Shown here piece after piece: positions 36,223 to 45,191 of a DNA stretch of 64,000 nucleotides. This stretch comes from JACVRW01 sp963850205 (GTDB lineage Bacteria; Actinomycetota; Thermoleophilia; Solirubrobacterales; Thermoleophilaceae), in contig CAWKKJ010000008.1 in assembly GCA_963850205.1 (NCBI GenBank), forward strand, positions 983,671 through 1,047,670, written 5' to 3'. The notes beneath the pieces are model-generated. The model was given only the letters and a program-made list of their open reading frames with translations, was not told the origin of the DNA and did not search any database. Position numbers and translations under genes: made by a program. Within the stretch, counting starts at the first letter, position 1. Each line of letters opens with the position of its first letter.

Positions 36223-36453
36223 GTGGCCGGGCCCGTGCTCCTGTTCGTGCTCACCGGCCAGGCGCCGCTGATCCTGGTGATCACGCTGCTGATCCTGTGC
36301 TACCTGACCGGCTACGAGCTGTGGCGCGAGCGCGACCTGCCCTTTCTCTACAAGGCCTGGTGGGTGCTGCTCGTGCTGCTGCTGAACCTGGTCGGGTTCG
36401 CGGCCTTCTGGATCTGGCTCACCATCCGGCGCCGTCAGCGCCGGGAGGCCTAG
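36223..36453 (+). CDS. small two-helix membrane protein (PLDc_N-like)
   Basis: A 76-residue protein from a GTG start. Two hydrophobic helices (ILVITLLILCYLTGYELWRE and WVLLVLLLNLVGFAAFWIWL) are separated by a short loop, with a basic tail (TIRRRQRREA). The NLVGFAAFWIW end resembles the PLDc_N/superinfection-immunity type membrane segment. Function is not assignable. Confidence 0.55.
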   Translation: MAGPVLLFVLTGQAPLILVITLLILCYLTGYELWRERDLPFLYKAWWVLLVLLLNLVGFAAFWIWLTIRRRQRREA

Positions 36454-36473
36454 CACCGATCCAGCGCCGAGGG

Positions 36474-38189
36474 TCACTCGCCCTCGGCCCGCACCCGGTG
36501 CAGGCGGGCAAGCTTGAGCGCGAGCTCCAGCGACAGCAGGTCCTCGTCGGGCAGGTGAAGGCCCGAGATCCGCTCGATGCGGTCGAGCCGCTGCCTGACC
36601 GTGTTGGGGTGGATGTAGAGCGCCCGGGCGCTGGCGGTGACGCTGCAGCGGTCGGCCAGGAACTGCTCGAGCGTCTCGAACAGGCGTGAGCCCCGGCGCC
36701 GGTCGTAGGCCACGAGCTCCTCGGCCGACTGCCGGTAGCGGTCCTGGGGAGCGTCGTCGAGCTCGAGGTGCACCAGGTACTTGTAGGCACCGAGCCCTTC
36801 ATAGGTGACGGCGCCTCCGGCCGCCACCAGCGAGTGGCCGATCCGGGCGGCGTCCGCGGCCTCGCGCATCCGGCGGCGGGCGCTCGCGGCGCCCCGGCCG
36901 GTGTCGCTCATCCCGATCACCAGGCCCTCCTCGCCTGCGAGCTCCTCGCAGGCGAGCCGCAGGCGCTCGAGCGCGGCGGGCCCGCCGGTGGCGGGCGGCG
37001 CAAGCACGCGCACGCGGTCGTGACGGGCGTCGAAGAACGCGCGGCTCGAGACCCCACGTAACCTGGCCTCCAGCCGCGCGGTCAGGTCGGGCCAGCTCCC
37101 GGCCCTCTCCCCGGCCTCCGGCGCCCGCTCCACGTGCAGGAACAGATGCTGCCGGCTGAGGTCGCAGCGGGCCTCCAGCGCCTTGGCCTCGGCGCTGGCG
37201 GTCTCGCCCGCGGCCAGCGCGTCGAACATGTCCTTGACGATGTTCTCGGCGGTGAGCCGCTCGATCAGCTCGGCCTTCTTGAGCCCCACCGCGGTCTGGT
37301 GGGCCACCGCGTCCAGGAGCTCGCGCTCCTCGGCCGTGAAGGTGCGTCCCTCGGCCACGCAGGAGAGAACCCCGAGCTGCTCGTCGCCGGCCACGAGCGG
37401 CGTGACGAGCGCCGCGCCGCCGGGGCGCGGGCTGGCGGGCGTGGCGTCGGGAGGGTCGGAGCCGGCCAGTCGCAGCTCGTCGCCGCCGGGGTCGAGGCGG
37501 TAGACCTGGCAGGCGTCGGCCCCAAGCAGGTCTCGGACCCCGCGGGTGACCGCGTCGTAGAGGTCCTCGCGCAACGTCACGGCCGCGAGCGCCTGGCTCA
37601 GCCGGGTGAGCGTGGTGAGGGCCTCCACCCGGCGCCGCGTCCCCTCGTACAGCTGGGCGTTCTCGATCGCGCCTCCCACCAGGGACGCGGTGTGCACGAG
37701 GAAGTTCAGCACGTCGTCGTCGAACTCCCGCGGCGCCTCGGTGTGGAGAACGATCACGCCGATCACGTCGCCCGACTTGGCCAGGATGGGCACCGCCACC
37801 ATCGACTGGAAGCGCTCCTCCTCGAGCTCGGGCACGTAGCGCATGCGCGGGTCCTCGAGCGCGTTCTCGCGGATGAAGGCGGGCGTCTTGGTCCGGGCCA
37901 CCCAGCCGGTGAGACCCTCGTCGAGGCCGAACCCGAGCTCGCCCACGAGCGGCGCGTAGCGACCGGAGGCGGCACGCAAGATCAGCCGCCGTCCCTCTAC
38001 GAAGTAGATGAAGCAGGCGTGGCAGCCGGTGGCGTCGGTGGCGATGTCGACGATGCCGCGCAGCACGCGGTCGAGGTCCAGCGAGGACGAGACCGTCTTG
38101 ATGACGGCGTAGAGCGTCTCGTTCTCGCGCCGGGAGCGCTCGAGGGCGTCGGCGCCGCCGATGGTCGAGGGAACCGTCACCGCGGCCAC
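36474..38189 (-). CDS. GAF-domain PucR/CdaR-family transcriptional regulator
   Basis: A 571-residue regulator. Two GAF domains (about 25-175 and 190-315) begin LYAVIKTVSSSLDLDRVLRG and TTLTRLSQALAAVTLREDLY and contain GLTGWVARTKTPAFI and VLSCVAEGRTFTAEERELLD. A central region follows, then a C-terminal PucR HTH (RLFETLEQFLADRCSVTASA, YIHPNTVRQRLDRIERISG). GAF domains bind small ligands; PucR proteins activate purine, amino-acid or ammonium-related genes. It is divergent from the ammonium transporter across 154 bp, making that a plausible target. Confidence 0.88.
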   Translation of the reverse strand: MAAVTVPSTIGGADALERSRRENETLYAVIKTVSSSLDLDRVLRGIVDIATDATGCHACFIYFVEGRRLILRAASGRYAPLVGELGFGLDEGLTGWVARTKTPAFIRENALEDPRMRYVPELEEERFQSMVAVPILAKSGDVIGVIVLHTEAPREFDDDVLNFLVHTASLVGGAIENAQLYEGTRRRVEALTTLTRLSQALAAVTLREDLYDAVTRGVRDLLGADACQVYRLDPGGDELRLAGSDPPDATPASPRPGGAALVTPLVAGDEQLGVLSCVAEGRTFTAEERELLDAVAHQTAVGLKKAELIERLTAENIVKDMFDALAAGETASAEAKALEARCDLSRQHLFLHVERAPEAGERAGSWPDLTARLEARLRGVSSRAFFDARHDRVRVLAPPATGGPAALERLRLACEELAGEEGLVIGMSDTGRGAASARRRMREAADAARIGHSLVAAGGAVTYEGLGAYKYLVHLELDDAPQDRYRQSAEELVAYDRRRGSRLFETLEQFLADRCSVTASARALYIHPNTVRQRLDRIERISGLHLPDEDLLSLELALKLARLHRVRAEGE

Positions 38190-38343
38190 ATCGTAACCCG
38201 GTCCCCGATCGATCCCCTATGTGCGATCTGCACGTACGCGACAGGCAAACGGCGTTGACTTGCTCCATTGTGCCCGCGCCACCCCGACGGATAGCGTCGC
38301 GTCTGTTCGTGGCTTGTGATCACCGGCACGGGAGGGTGGGGGC

Positions 38344-39785
38344 ATGATGGACGTCCTGTTCGCGCAGGTGGAGAACCTGGAGGACGCGGCTCCGGTCGAG
38401 TCCCAGGTGCTCGACAGCGCGATCCTGGGCGAGCAGTTCTACTTCTGGACCGTCGTCGTCATGTGGCTCATCCACGTGGGCTTCATGAGCTACGAGGCGG
38501 GCGTGGTGCGGCGCAAGAACGTGCTGGCCACGGCGATGAAGAACATCCTCACGATCGCCGTCGTCACGCCCACCTTCTACTACTTCGGCTGGTGGATCTA
38601 CAACTGCAACCAGCCCGGCCTGCCGATCGGCCCCAACTCCACCGACTTCACCGCCGCCGCCTGCCAGGGCGGCATCCCCTGGAGCGACGCCTTCGGGCCG
38701 AACCTCGCCAACAACATCAACCTGATCTTCTTCCTGGCCTTCCTGCTGTTCAGCTGGACCACGGCCTCGATCATGTCCGGCGCCCTGCTCGAGCGCGTGC
38801 GCCTCTCGGCCTACCTCGTGCTCGCCGTGATCCTGGGCTCGGTGGTCTGGATCCTCGACGCCGCCTGGGGCTGGAGCGCGGGCGGCTGGCTCACGATGCG
38901 CTTCGGCTTCCACGACTCGATCGCCTCCGGCGTGGTGCACGGGGTGGCCGGCGCCTTCACGCTCGGGGTGCTGTTCAACCTCGGGCCGCGAATAGGCAAG
39001 TACACCCGCGAAGGGCTCACCCGGGTCTTCCGGCCGCAGAACCTGCACATCACCCTGATGGGGCTGATGCTGATCTTCACCGGCTTCTACGCCTTCTACG
39101 GCGCCTGCCTGGTGATCGCGTCCACCGCCTTCCCCGGGCTGGGCCTCCATCTACCTCAGCCCCACCACGCTGGGCTCGATCACCATGGTGATCACCTTCG
39201 GCTTCGCCGGAGGGTTCACCGGCGGCTACTTCGCCTCGCGCGGGGATCCCTTCTGGACCATCTCCGGCGGGCTGGCCGGCGTAATCGGGGTGTCGGCGGG
39301 CGCCGACGTGTACGCCCCCACCCTGGCCTACCTGCTCTCCATGGCCACCGCCGCGATCGCCTACTACGCCGGGAGCCTTCATCGAGCGACGCATGCGGGT
39401 CGACGACGTGGTGGGCGCGGTGGCCGTGCACGGCGTGTCCGGCTTCCTGGGCGTGTTCTGGGTGGGTGTCTTCGCTGCCGGCTATCCCACCGGGATCAAC
39501 AACGTGGAGAGCTCGATCGGCGGCCAGCTGATCGGTATCGCCACCTTCGTCCCCCTCGGATTCCTGAGCGGCTGGGTGGCCTCCTGGATCCTCAAGAAGC
39601 TGAACCTGCTCCGGGTGCCGCCCGAGGTCGAGATCGCGGGGCTCGACCCGGTGGAGTACGAGCCGGACCTCTACTTCCCGGAGGTGGCCAAGGCCGAGGA
39701 GATGCTCACCGATCCCGACGGCAGGCCGGTGCCCGCCGCCGGAGTGATCGAGGCCGCGTTGCGCGACGAGGTGATCCGACGATGA
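38344..39785 (+). pseudogene. ammonium transporter (Amt/Rh family), two frame breaks
   Basis: Three consecutive frames make one Amt-like protein of about 480 residues. Segment 1 (38344 to about 39145) covers the N-terminus and helices through FGFHDSIASGVVHGVAGAFT, holding the first pore His. Segment 2 (about 39146-39375) begins WASIYLSPTTLGSITMV. Segment 3 (about 39380-39785) contains RVDDVVGAVAVHGVSGFLGV, with the second pore His, and a 75-residue cytoplasmic tail ending VIEAALRDEVIRR. The breaks are near 39143 and 39374. All core motifs survive, so sequencing error is plausible. It conducts NH3/NH4+ across the membrane. Two small membrane genes follow. Confidence 0.78.
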
Positions 39786-39813
39786 CAGCGCCGGGGACGA
39801 GAAAGGGGGCGGG

Positions 39814-40140
39814 ATGCCTGCTCTGATCAACAGCGCGCCCGAATGCGTGACCACGGTGGACGGGGCCAAGCCCGCCGACGACTCCGCCGACTTCATCATC
39901 CAGGCCGCCTACGAGGACTGCGCCGGCTTCATGACCTTCGGGCCGGGCAGCACCTACGGCGACGAGGGCGCGGCCGCCGACACGGCGTACTACGTCCTGA
40001 CCGTGCTCGGAATCGCCGTGACGCTGCTTGCGCTGGTCGCCTGGATCATCTACGAGAATCGCCGCCTGATGGCCTTCGCGCTGCCAGCCCGCGGCCCTGG
40101 CCCCGACCACGCCGAGGGCGTTCCGCCCGGGCCGGCCTGA
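39814..40140 (+). CDS. single-pass membrane protein downstream of amt
   Basis: A 108-residue protein, 28 bp after amt. The first ~55 residues are polar with two Cys (APECVTTVDGAKPADDSADF, AYEDCAGFM) and may form an extracytoplasmic disulfide domain. One helix follows (YYVLTVLGIAVTLLALVAWI), then a short basic-to-acidic tail. No signal peptide is evident. No known family. Position suggests an accessory subunit of the transporter. Confidence 0.6.
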   Translation: MPALINSAPECVTTVDGAKPADDSADFIIQAAYEDCAGFMTFGPGSTYGDEGAAADTAYYVLTVLGIAVTLLALVAWIIYENRRLMAFALPARGPGPDHAEGVPPGPA

Positions 40141-40153
40141 GGAGGACAGCCCA

Positions 40154-40300
40154 ATGAAGCAGATCGAATTTCCACCCAAGCAGACGCACGTCAAGGGATT
40201 CGAGTACGCGATGCTGGGGATCTCGATCGTCCTGGCCATCATCGTCCTGGTGATCGTGCTGGGCACGAGCATCGGCGACGAGTTCCGGCCCACCGTCTGA
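40154..40300 (+). CDS. 48-residue single-pass membrane peptide in the amt operon
   Basis: The frame starts at ATG 40154 behind a good GGAGG ribosome site (40140-40145) and ends at TGA 40298-40300. It encodes MKQIEFPPKQTHVKGFEYAM then one helix (LGISIVLAIIVLVIVLG) and a 12-residue acidic tail. The strong RBS, 13-bp spacing from the previous gene and membrane-protein composition support translation. Function is unknown; possibly an Amt-associated subunit. Confidence 0.6.
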   Translation: MKQIEFPPKQTHVKGFEYAMLGISIVLAIIVLVIVLGTSIGDEFRPTV

Positions 40301-40331
40301 CCTGCCCCCCGCGCGCCGGTAGGCTCGGCGT

Positions 40332-40715
40332 GTGACGCCGTCGGTCGAGACGGACGGCTCGCCGCGCGGCCCCCGCCCCGGCGACCTCCGCCGCAGCACC
40401 TGGACCCGCGTGGCCGTGCTGGTGATCGTGCTGGGCCTGGCCTTCGCGGTCTCCCGCGGCTGCCAGCAGTCCCAGATCCGCATCACCAAGGAGCAGGCCA
40501 TCGCGGCCGCCGAGGGCGAGATCGACTTCGAGCCCTCCCAGACTCAGGTCCGCCTACTGCGCCAGGGGCTCAACTCGGAGCCCTTCTGGATCGTCTCGCT
40601 CTCGATCCCCACCGGCGAGCGCGATGTCTTCCGCCGCCTGGCCGTCGTCCGCGTGGACGCCAACACGGGCGCGGTGGCCGACGTGAAGCAGCAGCGGCCC
40701 CTGCCGGAGCCGTAG
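40332..40715 (+). CDS. membrane-anchored PepSY-like protein
   Basis: A 127-residue protein from GTG 40332: a charged N-terminus, one helix (TRVAVLVIVLGLAFAVSRGC), then an extracytoplasmic domain with RITKEQAIAAAEGEIDFEPS and VVRVDANTGAVADVKQQRP. The ITxEQAxxxA...VDAxTGxV pattern is that of PepSY domains, which often modulate peptidases. The GC dipeptide after the helix is not a lipobox. Same strand as the amt genes. Confidence 0.6.
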   Translation: MTPSVETDGSPRGPRPGDLRRSTWTRVAVLVIVLGLAFAVSRGCQQSQIRITKEQAIAAAEGEIDFEPSQTQVRLLRQGLNSEPFWIVSLSIPTGERDVFRRLAVVRVDANTGAVADVKQQRPLPEP

Positions 40716-40750
40716 GCTGCGGGCCATGCGTCGGACTCCGGGGCATCCGC

Positions 40751-41158
40751 GTGGATAGCGCGACCGTGCGCCGCGCCTATATCCGGCAGCGGCGGGAGGC
40801 GTTCGGGAGCCTCCAGGAATATCGGGAGTACCTGCGCGTGACCGGCCTGCGCCCCTGGGTGATCCGTTTTCGAATCCGGCAGGACCTGCTCTCCGAGCGA
40901 CTCCAGAGCCAGGTGCTTGCCACCGTCCCGGCACCGACCGAGGTCGAGCTCCGGGCCTACTACGAGGCCAACCGCGACGGCTTCGTCGGGCTGACCTACG
41001 AGCAGGCCCGACCCCGAATCGTGGAGATCGTCCTGTCCGACCGCCAGACGGCCGCCGTCGACGGGTTCATCGAGGAGTTCAGGACCCGCTACCGCGAGCA
41101 GACGACCTGCTCGCGCGGCTTCGTCGTCAGGCGCGTCTGCAACAACGGGCCCGCCTAG
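40751..41158 (+). CDS. SurA_N/PpiC-type chaperone fragment, 5'-truncated
   Basis: A 135-residue product resembling the middle and C-terminus of actinobacterial SurA-like foldases: VDSATVRRAYIRQRREAFGS, LRPWVIRFRIRQDLLSERLQ, then VPAPTEVELRAYYEANRDGF and the terminal CSRGFVVRRVCNN, which has the conserved Cys pair. The signal peptide and N-terminal part are missing. The frame is open but non-homologous upstream across the end of the previous gene, so the 5' end has probably been lost. No PPIase domain is present. Its stop interlocks with the VOC gene stop (CTAG). Confidence 0.5.
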   Translation: MDSATVRRAYIRQRREAFGSLQEYREYLRVTGLRPWVIRFRIRQDLLSERLQSQVLATVPAPTEVELRAYYEANRDGFVGLTYEQARPRIVEIVLSDRQTAAVDGFIEEFRTRYREQTTCSRGFVVRRVCNNGPA

Positions 41159-41520
41159 CCCATCGGCTCCCAGAGCTGGATGCCGTTGCCCTCCGGATCG
41201 CGGAGCTCGGCGAAGAGGCCGTTCGGATAGCGCTCGGGGTCGACGGCGACGCTCTCGCCGGCCGCCTCCAGCTGGGTCACGAGCGCGTCCAGATCGGCGA
41301 CCCGGAAGTTGATCATCCAGGTGTGCTCCGGCGGGCCGATCATCTCGGAGTCCTGTGGGAAGGGCGCGAACACCGTCTCCCCCTCCTCCTGGCGCCAGGG
41401 GCCCTCGTCGTAGCTCTCCGGAACCGTCTTGACCCCGAGTCGCTCCTGATACCACTGCGCGAGCTTCTCGGGCTCACGCGAGCGGAAGAAGAAGCCTCCG
41501 ATGCCGGTCACGCGCTCCAC
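41155..41520 (-). CDS. VOC (glyoxalase/dioxygenase) superfamily protein
   Basis: A 121-residue single VOC module: VTGIGGFFFRSREPEKLAQW at the start, HTWMINFRVADLDALVTQLE in the middle, and LRDPEGNGIQLWEPMG at the C-terminus, a typical metal-ligand Glu/Gln edge strand. Such proteins include glyoxalases, antibiotic-resistance proteins and small-ring dioxygenases; no specific role is indicated. Confidence 0.85.
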   Translation of the reverse strand: MERVTGIGGFFFRSREPEKLAQWYQERLGVKTVPESYDEGPWRQEEGETVFAPFPQDSEMIGPPEHTWMINFRVADLDALVTQLEAAGESVAVDPERYPNGLFAELRDPEGNGIQLWEPMG

Positions 41521-41599
41521 GGACCGGCAGCCTACGCGAGCGCCGGCGCCGGTGCCTTGATTCGCTCCGGGGGACTATCCATAGTCCCCACGAGTCGTC

Positions 41600-42343
41600 A
41601 TGGGGAACCTGAGACGCAACTGGGCCGAGCTCTCCTTTGAGAAGAAGCTCAGCATCGTCGTCGTGCCGATCCTCCTGGCGGCGATCGGGACGGGCATCCC
41701 GATTCTGGTGGGCGCACTCGGAGATGACGACACTCCCCGGTCGCCTCGGCAAGATCCCACGCCGCGCCCGAATCTCGAGGTGGTGGACCTGGCGGTGACG
41801 GGCGGAGAGAACCGCGAGCCGCTCCAGGCGATTGACGTGACCGTACGAAACTCCGGCGACCTGGTCTCGATCGTGAAGCGGATGGCGCTCCGGATACATG
41901 CAAGCGCCCCTCTCAAGACCTGCACCGGAGGCGGGGCGGGGCCGCTTCCGTCATCGCAGCGCTATGAGGTTCTGCTCCCGCTCAGGCCGGCCCCGGAGCA
42001 ACGGGTGGAGGCCAAGCTGTCGCAGCAGATAGGGCCCGGAGAGGTCGACCGCTTCACCGTCGCGCTGAACGTTCCCGACACGGCGCTGTTCAGGACCCAG
42101 CTCTACCAACTGGACGTGCTGCTGTATCTCGACAGCGGCGAGCGGCCCTTTGCGGCCGGACCCGTCGTGGCCTCCGCGCCCTACCCGCCTTCGGCGTATG
42201 ACTTTCGCGCCGCTTGGCCGCCGGCCGTCCGCCGTCAGTTCGAGGACTGCTTCGAGACCAACCAGGCGAACTTCAGGCGCATCCTTGCTCTGGAGGGCGA
42301 GCGAGCGCCGGCCCTCACTCTCGATCTGCTCTCTCAGGGCTAG
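41600..42343 (+). CDS. membrane-anchored hypothetical protein
   Basis: A 247-residue protein with an N-terminal cytoplasmic segment (MGNLRRNWAELSFEKKLSIV), one helix (VVPILLAAIGTGIPILVGAL), an acidic/proline linker, then a ~190-residue extracytoplasmic beta-rich domain (VDLAVTGGENREPLQAIDVT, RFTVALNVPDTALFRTQLYQ). The SFEKKL-helix start recurs in actinobacterial accessory proteins of unknown function. Slightly less G+C-rich codon use than neighbours hints at transfer. Stop interlocks with the methyltransferase stop. Confidence 0.55.
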   Translation: MGNLRRNWAELSFEKKLSIVVVPILLAAIGTGIPILVGALGDDDTPRSPRQDPTPRPNLEVVDLAVTGGENREPLQAIDVTVRNSGDLVSIVKRMALRIHASAPLKTCTGGGAGPLPSSQRYEVLLPLRPAPEQRVEAKLSQQIGPGEVDRFTVALNVPDTALFRTQLYQLDVLLYLDSGERPFAAGPVVASAPYPPSAYDFRAAWPPAVRRQFEDCFETNQANFRRILALEGERAPALTLDLLSQG

Positions 42344-42903
42344 GAGCGCCGCGCCCGGAAGCGGAAGCTGTCGGCGTCCGCCTGGACCTCGACATCCTCG
42401 AACCCGGCGGCCGACAGCCGCGCCGGCAGGTCGGCCGGATCGATGACCACCTTCACGTCGCCGATGTGCAGCAGGGCGAAACCGACGCCCCGGCCGGTGC
42501 TGTCGGTGCCGGCGAACGGCGCCCCCGGGCGCAGCACCCGCCGGACCTCGGCGAAGAGCCGGTCCTGGGCGGCCGGCGAGGGCACGTGATGCAGCATCGT
42601 GAAGCAGACCGCGCCGCTGAAGCGATCGGCCTCGAACGGCATCGCGGTGGCGTCGCCGTCCACGATCTCCGCCCGCCCGTCGAACCGCTCGCGCAGGGCC
42701 TGCGCCAGTCCGGGGTCGAGCTCCAGCGCGGTGAGCCGGCCGTCGCCCGCCGCCAGCACCTCGGTGGCCGGGCCGAAGCCGGGACCCACCTCGAGGATCT
42801 CGTCGCCGAGGTCCAGGCCCTCGACGGCGGGCGGCACCAGGTCCTCGCGCACATGCCGCTTCCAGGCCTCGCGGTTGCAATACCAGTGGTGAAGGCGATT
42901 CAC
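42340..42903 (-). CDS. class I SAM-dependent methyltransferase
   Basis: A 187-residue protein starting at GTG 42901-42903 with NRLHHWYCNREAWKRHVRED. SAM-binding motif I is GDEILEVGPGFGPATEVLA, with later motifs LTALELDPGLAQALRERF, VDGDATAMPFEADRFSGAVC and LRPGAPFAGTDSTG. It is a Methyltransf_11-type small-molecule or lipid methylase. The start overlaps the stop of a LysR stump (GTGA), so it was once co-expressed with that regulator. Confidence 0.83.
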   Translation of the reverse strand: MNRLHHWYCNREAWKRHVREDLVPPAVEGLDLGDEILEVGPGFGPATEVLAAGDGRLTALELDPGLAQALRERFDGRAEIVDGDATAMPFEADRFSGAVCFTMLHHVPSPAAQDRLFAEVRRVLRPGAPFAGTDSTGRGVGFALLHIGDVKVVIDPADLPARLSAAGFEDVEVQADADSFRFRARRS

Positions 42904-43097
42904 GTCGGTGTGAGGATCGCAGGCTCCGACAGGTGCTCGACCAACGCCCGCAGCGGCGCGCCGGCGCCGCTCCTCCAGGCCAGCTGCAGGGGAACGAAGA
43001 CCGGGGGCGACAGCGGGCGAAAGGCGACGTCGGGGCGCTTGAGGCCATCCGCCAGCCGGCCGCTCACGGGCGCCACCGACACCGGCCCGCTGTTCGC
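42900..43097 (-). pseudogene. LysR-family regulator, C-terminal stump
   Basis: About 65 codons resemble the last part of a LysR substrate-binding domain: SVAPVSGRLADGLKRPDVAF, then RPLSPPVFVPLQLAWRSGAG and PLRALVEHLSE. This is the usual VxxRPL...LAWR...LRAFLE ending. The HTH and first substrate-binding half are absent, and an in-frame TAG lies just upstream. The IS30 element starts about 25 bp beyond, so transposition (plus deletion) probably removed the front. Confidence 0.6.
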
Positions 43098-43120
43098 CTA
43101 GGGGTTGCGCACGAAACGTC

Positions 43121-44493
43121 TTTGAGCTCAGCCGGTCAGTGCACCACCTCTCGACGTCGAGCATGCCTGCCAGTCGCTTCCGATCGCTGTCGAGGCGGAG
43201 GCCGCAGGCCGGAGCGAGATCAGTGATCGGCGCTCGGTTCTGGGCCGCCGATTAGTTTCGCGCCAGCTTCTCCGCCGGGGTCATGAAGTCGAGCGTCTGT
43301 CGGGGCCTACGGTTGAGTTTGGCCGCGATCTCGTCGAGCTCGCGCCTGGGTTACCTCGTTGAGGCTTCTGCCCTTGGGGAAGTACTGGCGAAGCGAGACC
43401 GTTGGTGTTCTCGTTCGGGCCTGCGCTGCCAGGGGCTTCGGGGGTCGCAGAAGTAGACGTCGACGCCGGTCTCGACGGAGAAGCTGCCTGTGCTCGGCCA
43501 TCTCGTGGCCTTGATCCCAGGTCAAGCGAGCGCCGCAGCTGCTGCGGGCAGGGTCGTGATCGACGCCGAGCGCCTCGCAGCACCGGCTCGGCGCGAAACC
43601 CATCGGGCAGCGCGACGAGCTGGGAGTAGCGGGTCTGGCGCTCGACCAGGGTGGCGATCGCGCTCGTCTTGTTGCCCATCAGCAGGTCTCCCTCCCAGTG
43701 GCCCGGGACCGCCCGATCTGCCACCTCGGCGGGCGCTCGGAGATCATCACCATCTCGCGGATCCTGCCCCGGCCCTCGCCCTGGCGGCTCGAGCCGCGGG
43801 GCCGGCGCTTGGCCCGTCCGCTGCGCAGGTGACGGGTCAGCTCGCGCCTTGCAGCGATCCGCTGCGACTGCACATATAGCGAGCGATAGATCGTCTCATG
43901 GGAGAGCTGCATCGCCTCATTGTCGGGGTGCAGGCGCCGCAGCCAGCCCGAGATCTGCTCGGGGGAGTTGATCGTCAGCTGAGCGGGCCCGCTGACGAGC
44001 GCGCGGAGCTTCGCGCAGGAGCCGAGCTTCGGTCGGCTTTGGCCGGCGGGCCCGATGCCAGGCCTCCTGCGTCGGCAAAGCTGACGCCCGGTAGCGGCGG
44101 CGGCCTCCACAGCGGCGGATCTCGCGACCGATCGTCGTGTGGTGTCGGCCCAGGCGACGGCCGATCGCCCGGTCGGATTCCGCACGGCTATCCCGCGCGA
44201 GATCTCCTCGCGCTCGTCCAGCGCCCATGCAGCGCTCGCTGCGCCGACCCAGGCCGCTTCGGACGGATTCCACCGCAGCGCGCAAGGTGGCGCGTCACCC
44301 GCCTCCGCTCGAGGCCGAGGCGGCGCGCGATCTCGCTGTCGTTATGCCCCTCAGAGCGGCGCTCCCAGACCCAGTCCTCGATCTCCTTCGTAGAATCCCT
44401 TGCGTCCACCTCTTCACCGCACACCCCTCCCTCGTTGCTCGATCCTCAGAGCCTGATCACCTGCAGGTGGTGCGATCGATGACTGGAATCCGC
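43121..44493. mobile_element. IS30-family insertion sequence, degenerate
   Basis: An element of about 1.37 kb. The left terminal repeat (43121-43148: TTTGAGCTCAGCCGGTCAGT then GCACCACC) and right terminal repeat (44466-44493 on the minus strand, ending ATCGATCGCACCACC) match at about 15 of 28 positions, with a perfect GCACCACC inner end. The layout resembles IS30 termini. The transposase frame inside is broken in several places. A LysR stump lies on the left; the right flank is an unrelated gene, so the target gene was not simply split. No target duplication is evident. Confidence 0.7.
43252..44424 (-). pseudogene. IS30 transposase, multiple frameshifts
   Basis: Reading leftward from ATG 44424, pieces in different frames join into an IS30 transposase. 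They are an N-terminal HTH (IARRLGLERRRVTRHLARCG), the IS30 HTH (DRAIGRRLGRHHTTIGREIR), a linker with INSPEQISGWLRRLHPDNEA and LSHETIYRSLYVQSQRIAAR, the DDE core start DRAVPGHWEGDLLMGNKTSA and LTWDQGHEMAEH, then QYFPKGRSLNEVTQ and the terminal RPRQTLDFMTPAEKLARN to TAA at 43252-43254. At least three breaks make the gene inactive as read. Confidence 0.75.
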
Positions 44494-44528
44494 CTCCCCA
44501 TACGGGACGCAACGTAGGCACCCCCCTC

Positions 44529-45191
44529 TCAAGGGACGCGGATCTCGCCGCCGCGCCCGTTGAGCGTCTTGCCGTGCTCGGCGCCCGGGTCGACCGCGAC
44601 GGCGGCCGCGCCCAGAGCCAGGGCCACGATGGCCGCGGCAGCGGCGGTCAGGAGCCTCCGCCGCCGGCGTTGGCGCCGGGCCGCCTCCAGTGCCTCCAGG
44701 TCCACGATCCGGGCGACGGCGGCCTCGCTGAGGCCGAGGTCCTGCGCGCGACAGTGGGCGAGCAGCGCGTCCGGGCCGTCCAGGCGCAGCAGCTCGAGGT
44801 CGTAGGCCTCGGCCAGCCGCTCGAGTCGTGCCTCGTTGGCGTTGGGAAGCAGCACGAGGGCGTGAGGCCGGCCACGCTCGGCCCTGAACCCCTCGGCGTG
44901 GACCTCGACCGCGCCCGACGCCTCGAGGATGCCCGGCACATCCCGGCGCGAGGAGCACACCCGGCGCGCGGCCGCGCGGCTCGGGTGCCAGGCGTGGAGG
45001 CCGCACTCACAGGTCGCGCCGGGCGGTTCGTGAGGAGGCTCGACCGCGCATTCGGCCTGGAGCAGCTCTCCTCCCGGCGGCCACGGCGTGGTCTGGTGCG
45101 GCCCGGCCAGGCGCTCGTGCCCGGGCGCTCCGGCCACCGTCCAGGTGCGCAGCCCGTAGATCGGCCCCGGCACGAGGCCGGGCTCGGTCAT
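44529..45191 (-). CDS. hypothetical protein with C-terminal membrane helix
   Basis: A 220-residue protein. The first ~100 residues (GLVPGPIYGLRTWTVAGAPG, then CAVEPPHEPPGATCECGLHA, WHPSRAAARRV) have a conserved-looking Cys/Trp pattern seen in actinobacterial proteins of unknown function. A helical segment and a C-terminal membrane helix (LLTAAAAAIVALALGAAAVA) follow, with a short extracytoplasmic tail. The ATG overlaps the stop of a 44-residue coding frame upstream (ATGA). Immediately right of the IS30 element. Confidence 0.6.
   Translation of the reverse strand: MTEPGLVPGPIYGLRTWTVAGAPGHERLAGPHQTTPWPPGGELLQAECAVEPPHEPPGATCECGLHAWHPSRAAARRVCSSRRDVPGILEASGAVEVHAEGFRAERGRPHALVLLPNANEARLERLAEAYDLELLRLDGPDALLAHCRAQDLGLSEAAVARIVDLEALEAARRQRRRRRLLTAAAAAIVALALGAAAVAVDPGAEHGKTLNGRGGEIRVP

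Noticed and set aside
38221..38233. GTGC-N5-GCAC inverted repeat in the amt/PucR divergent gap
   Set aside because: Arms of only 4 bp in G+C-rich DNA occur by chance; no second copy near amt.
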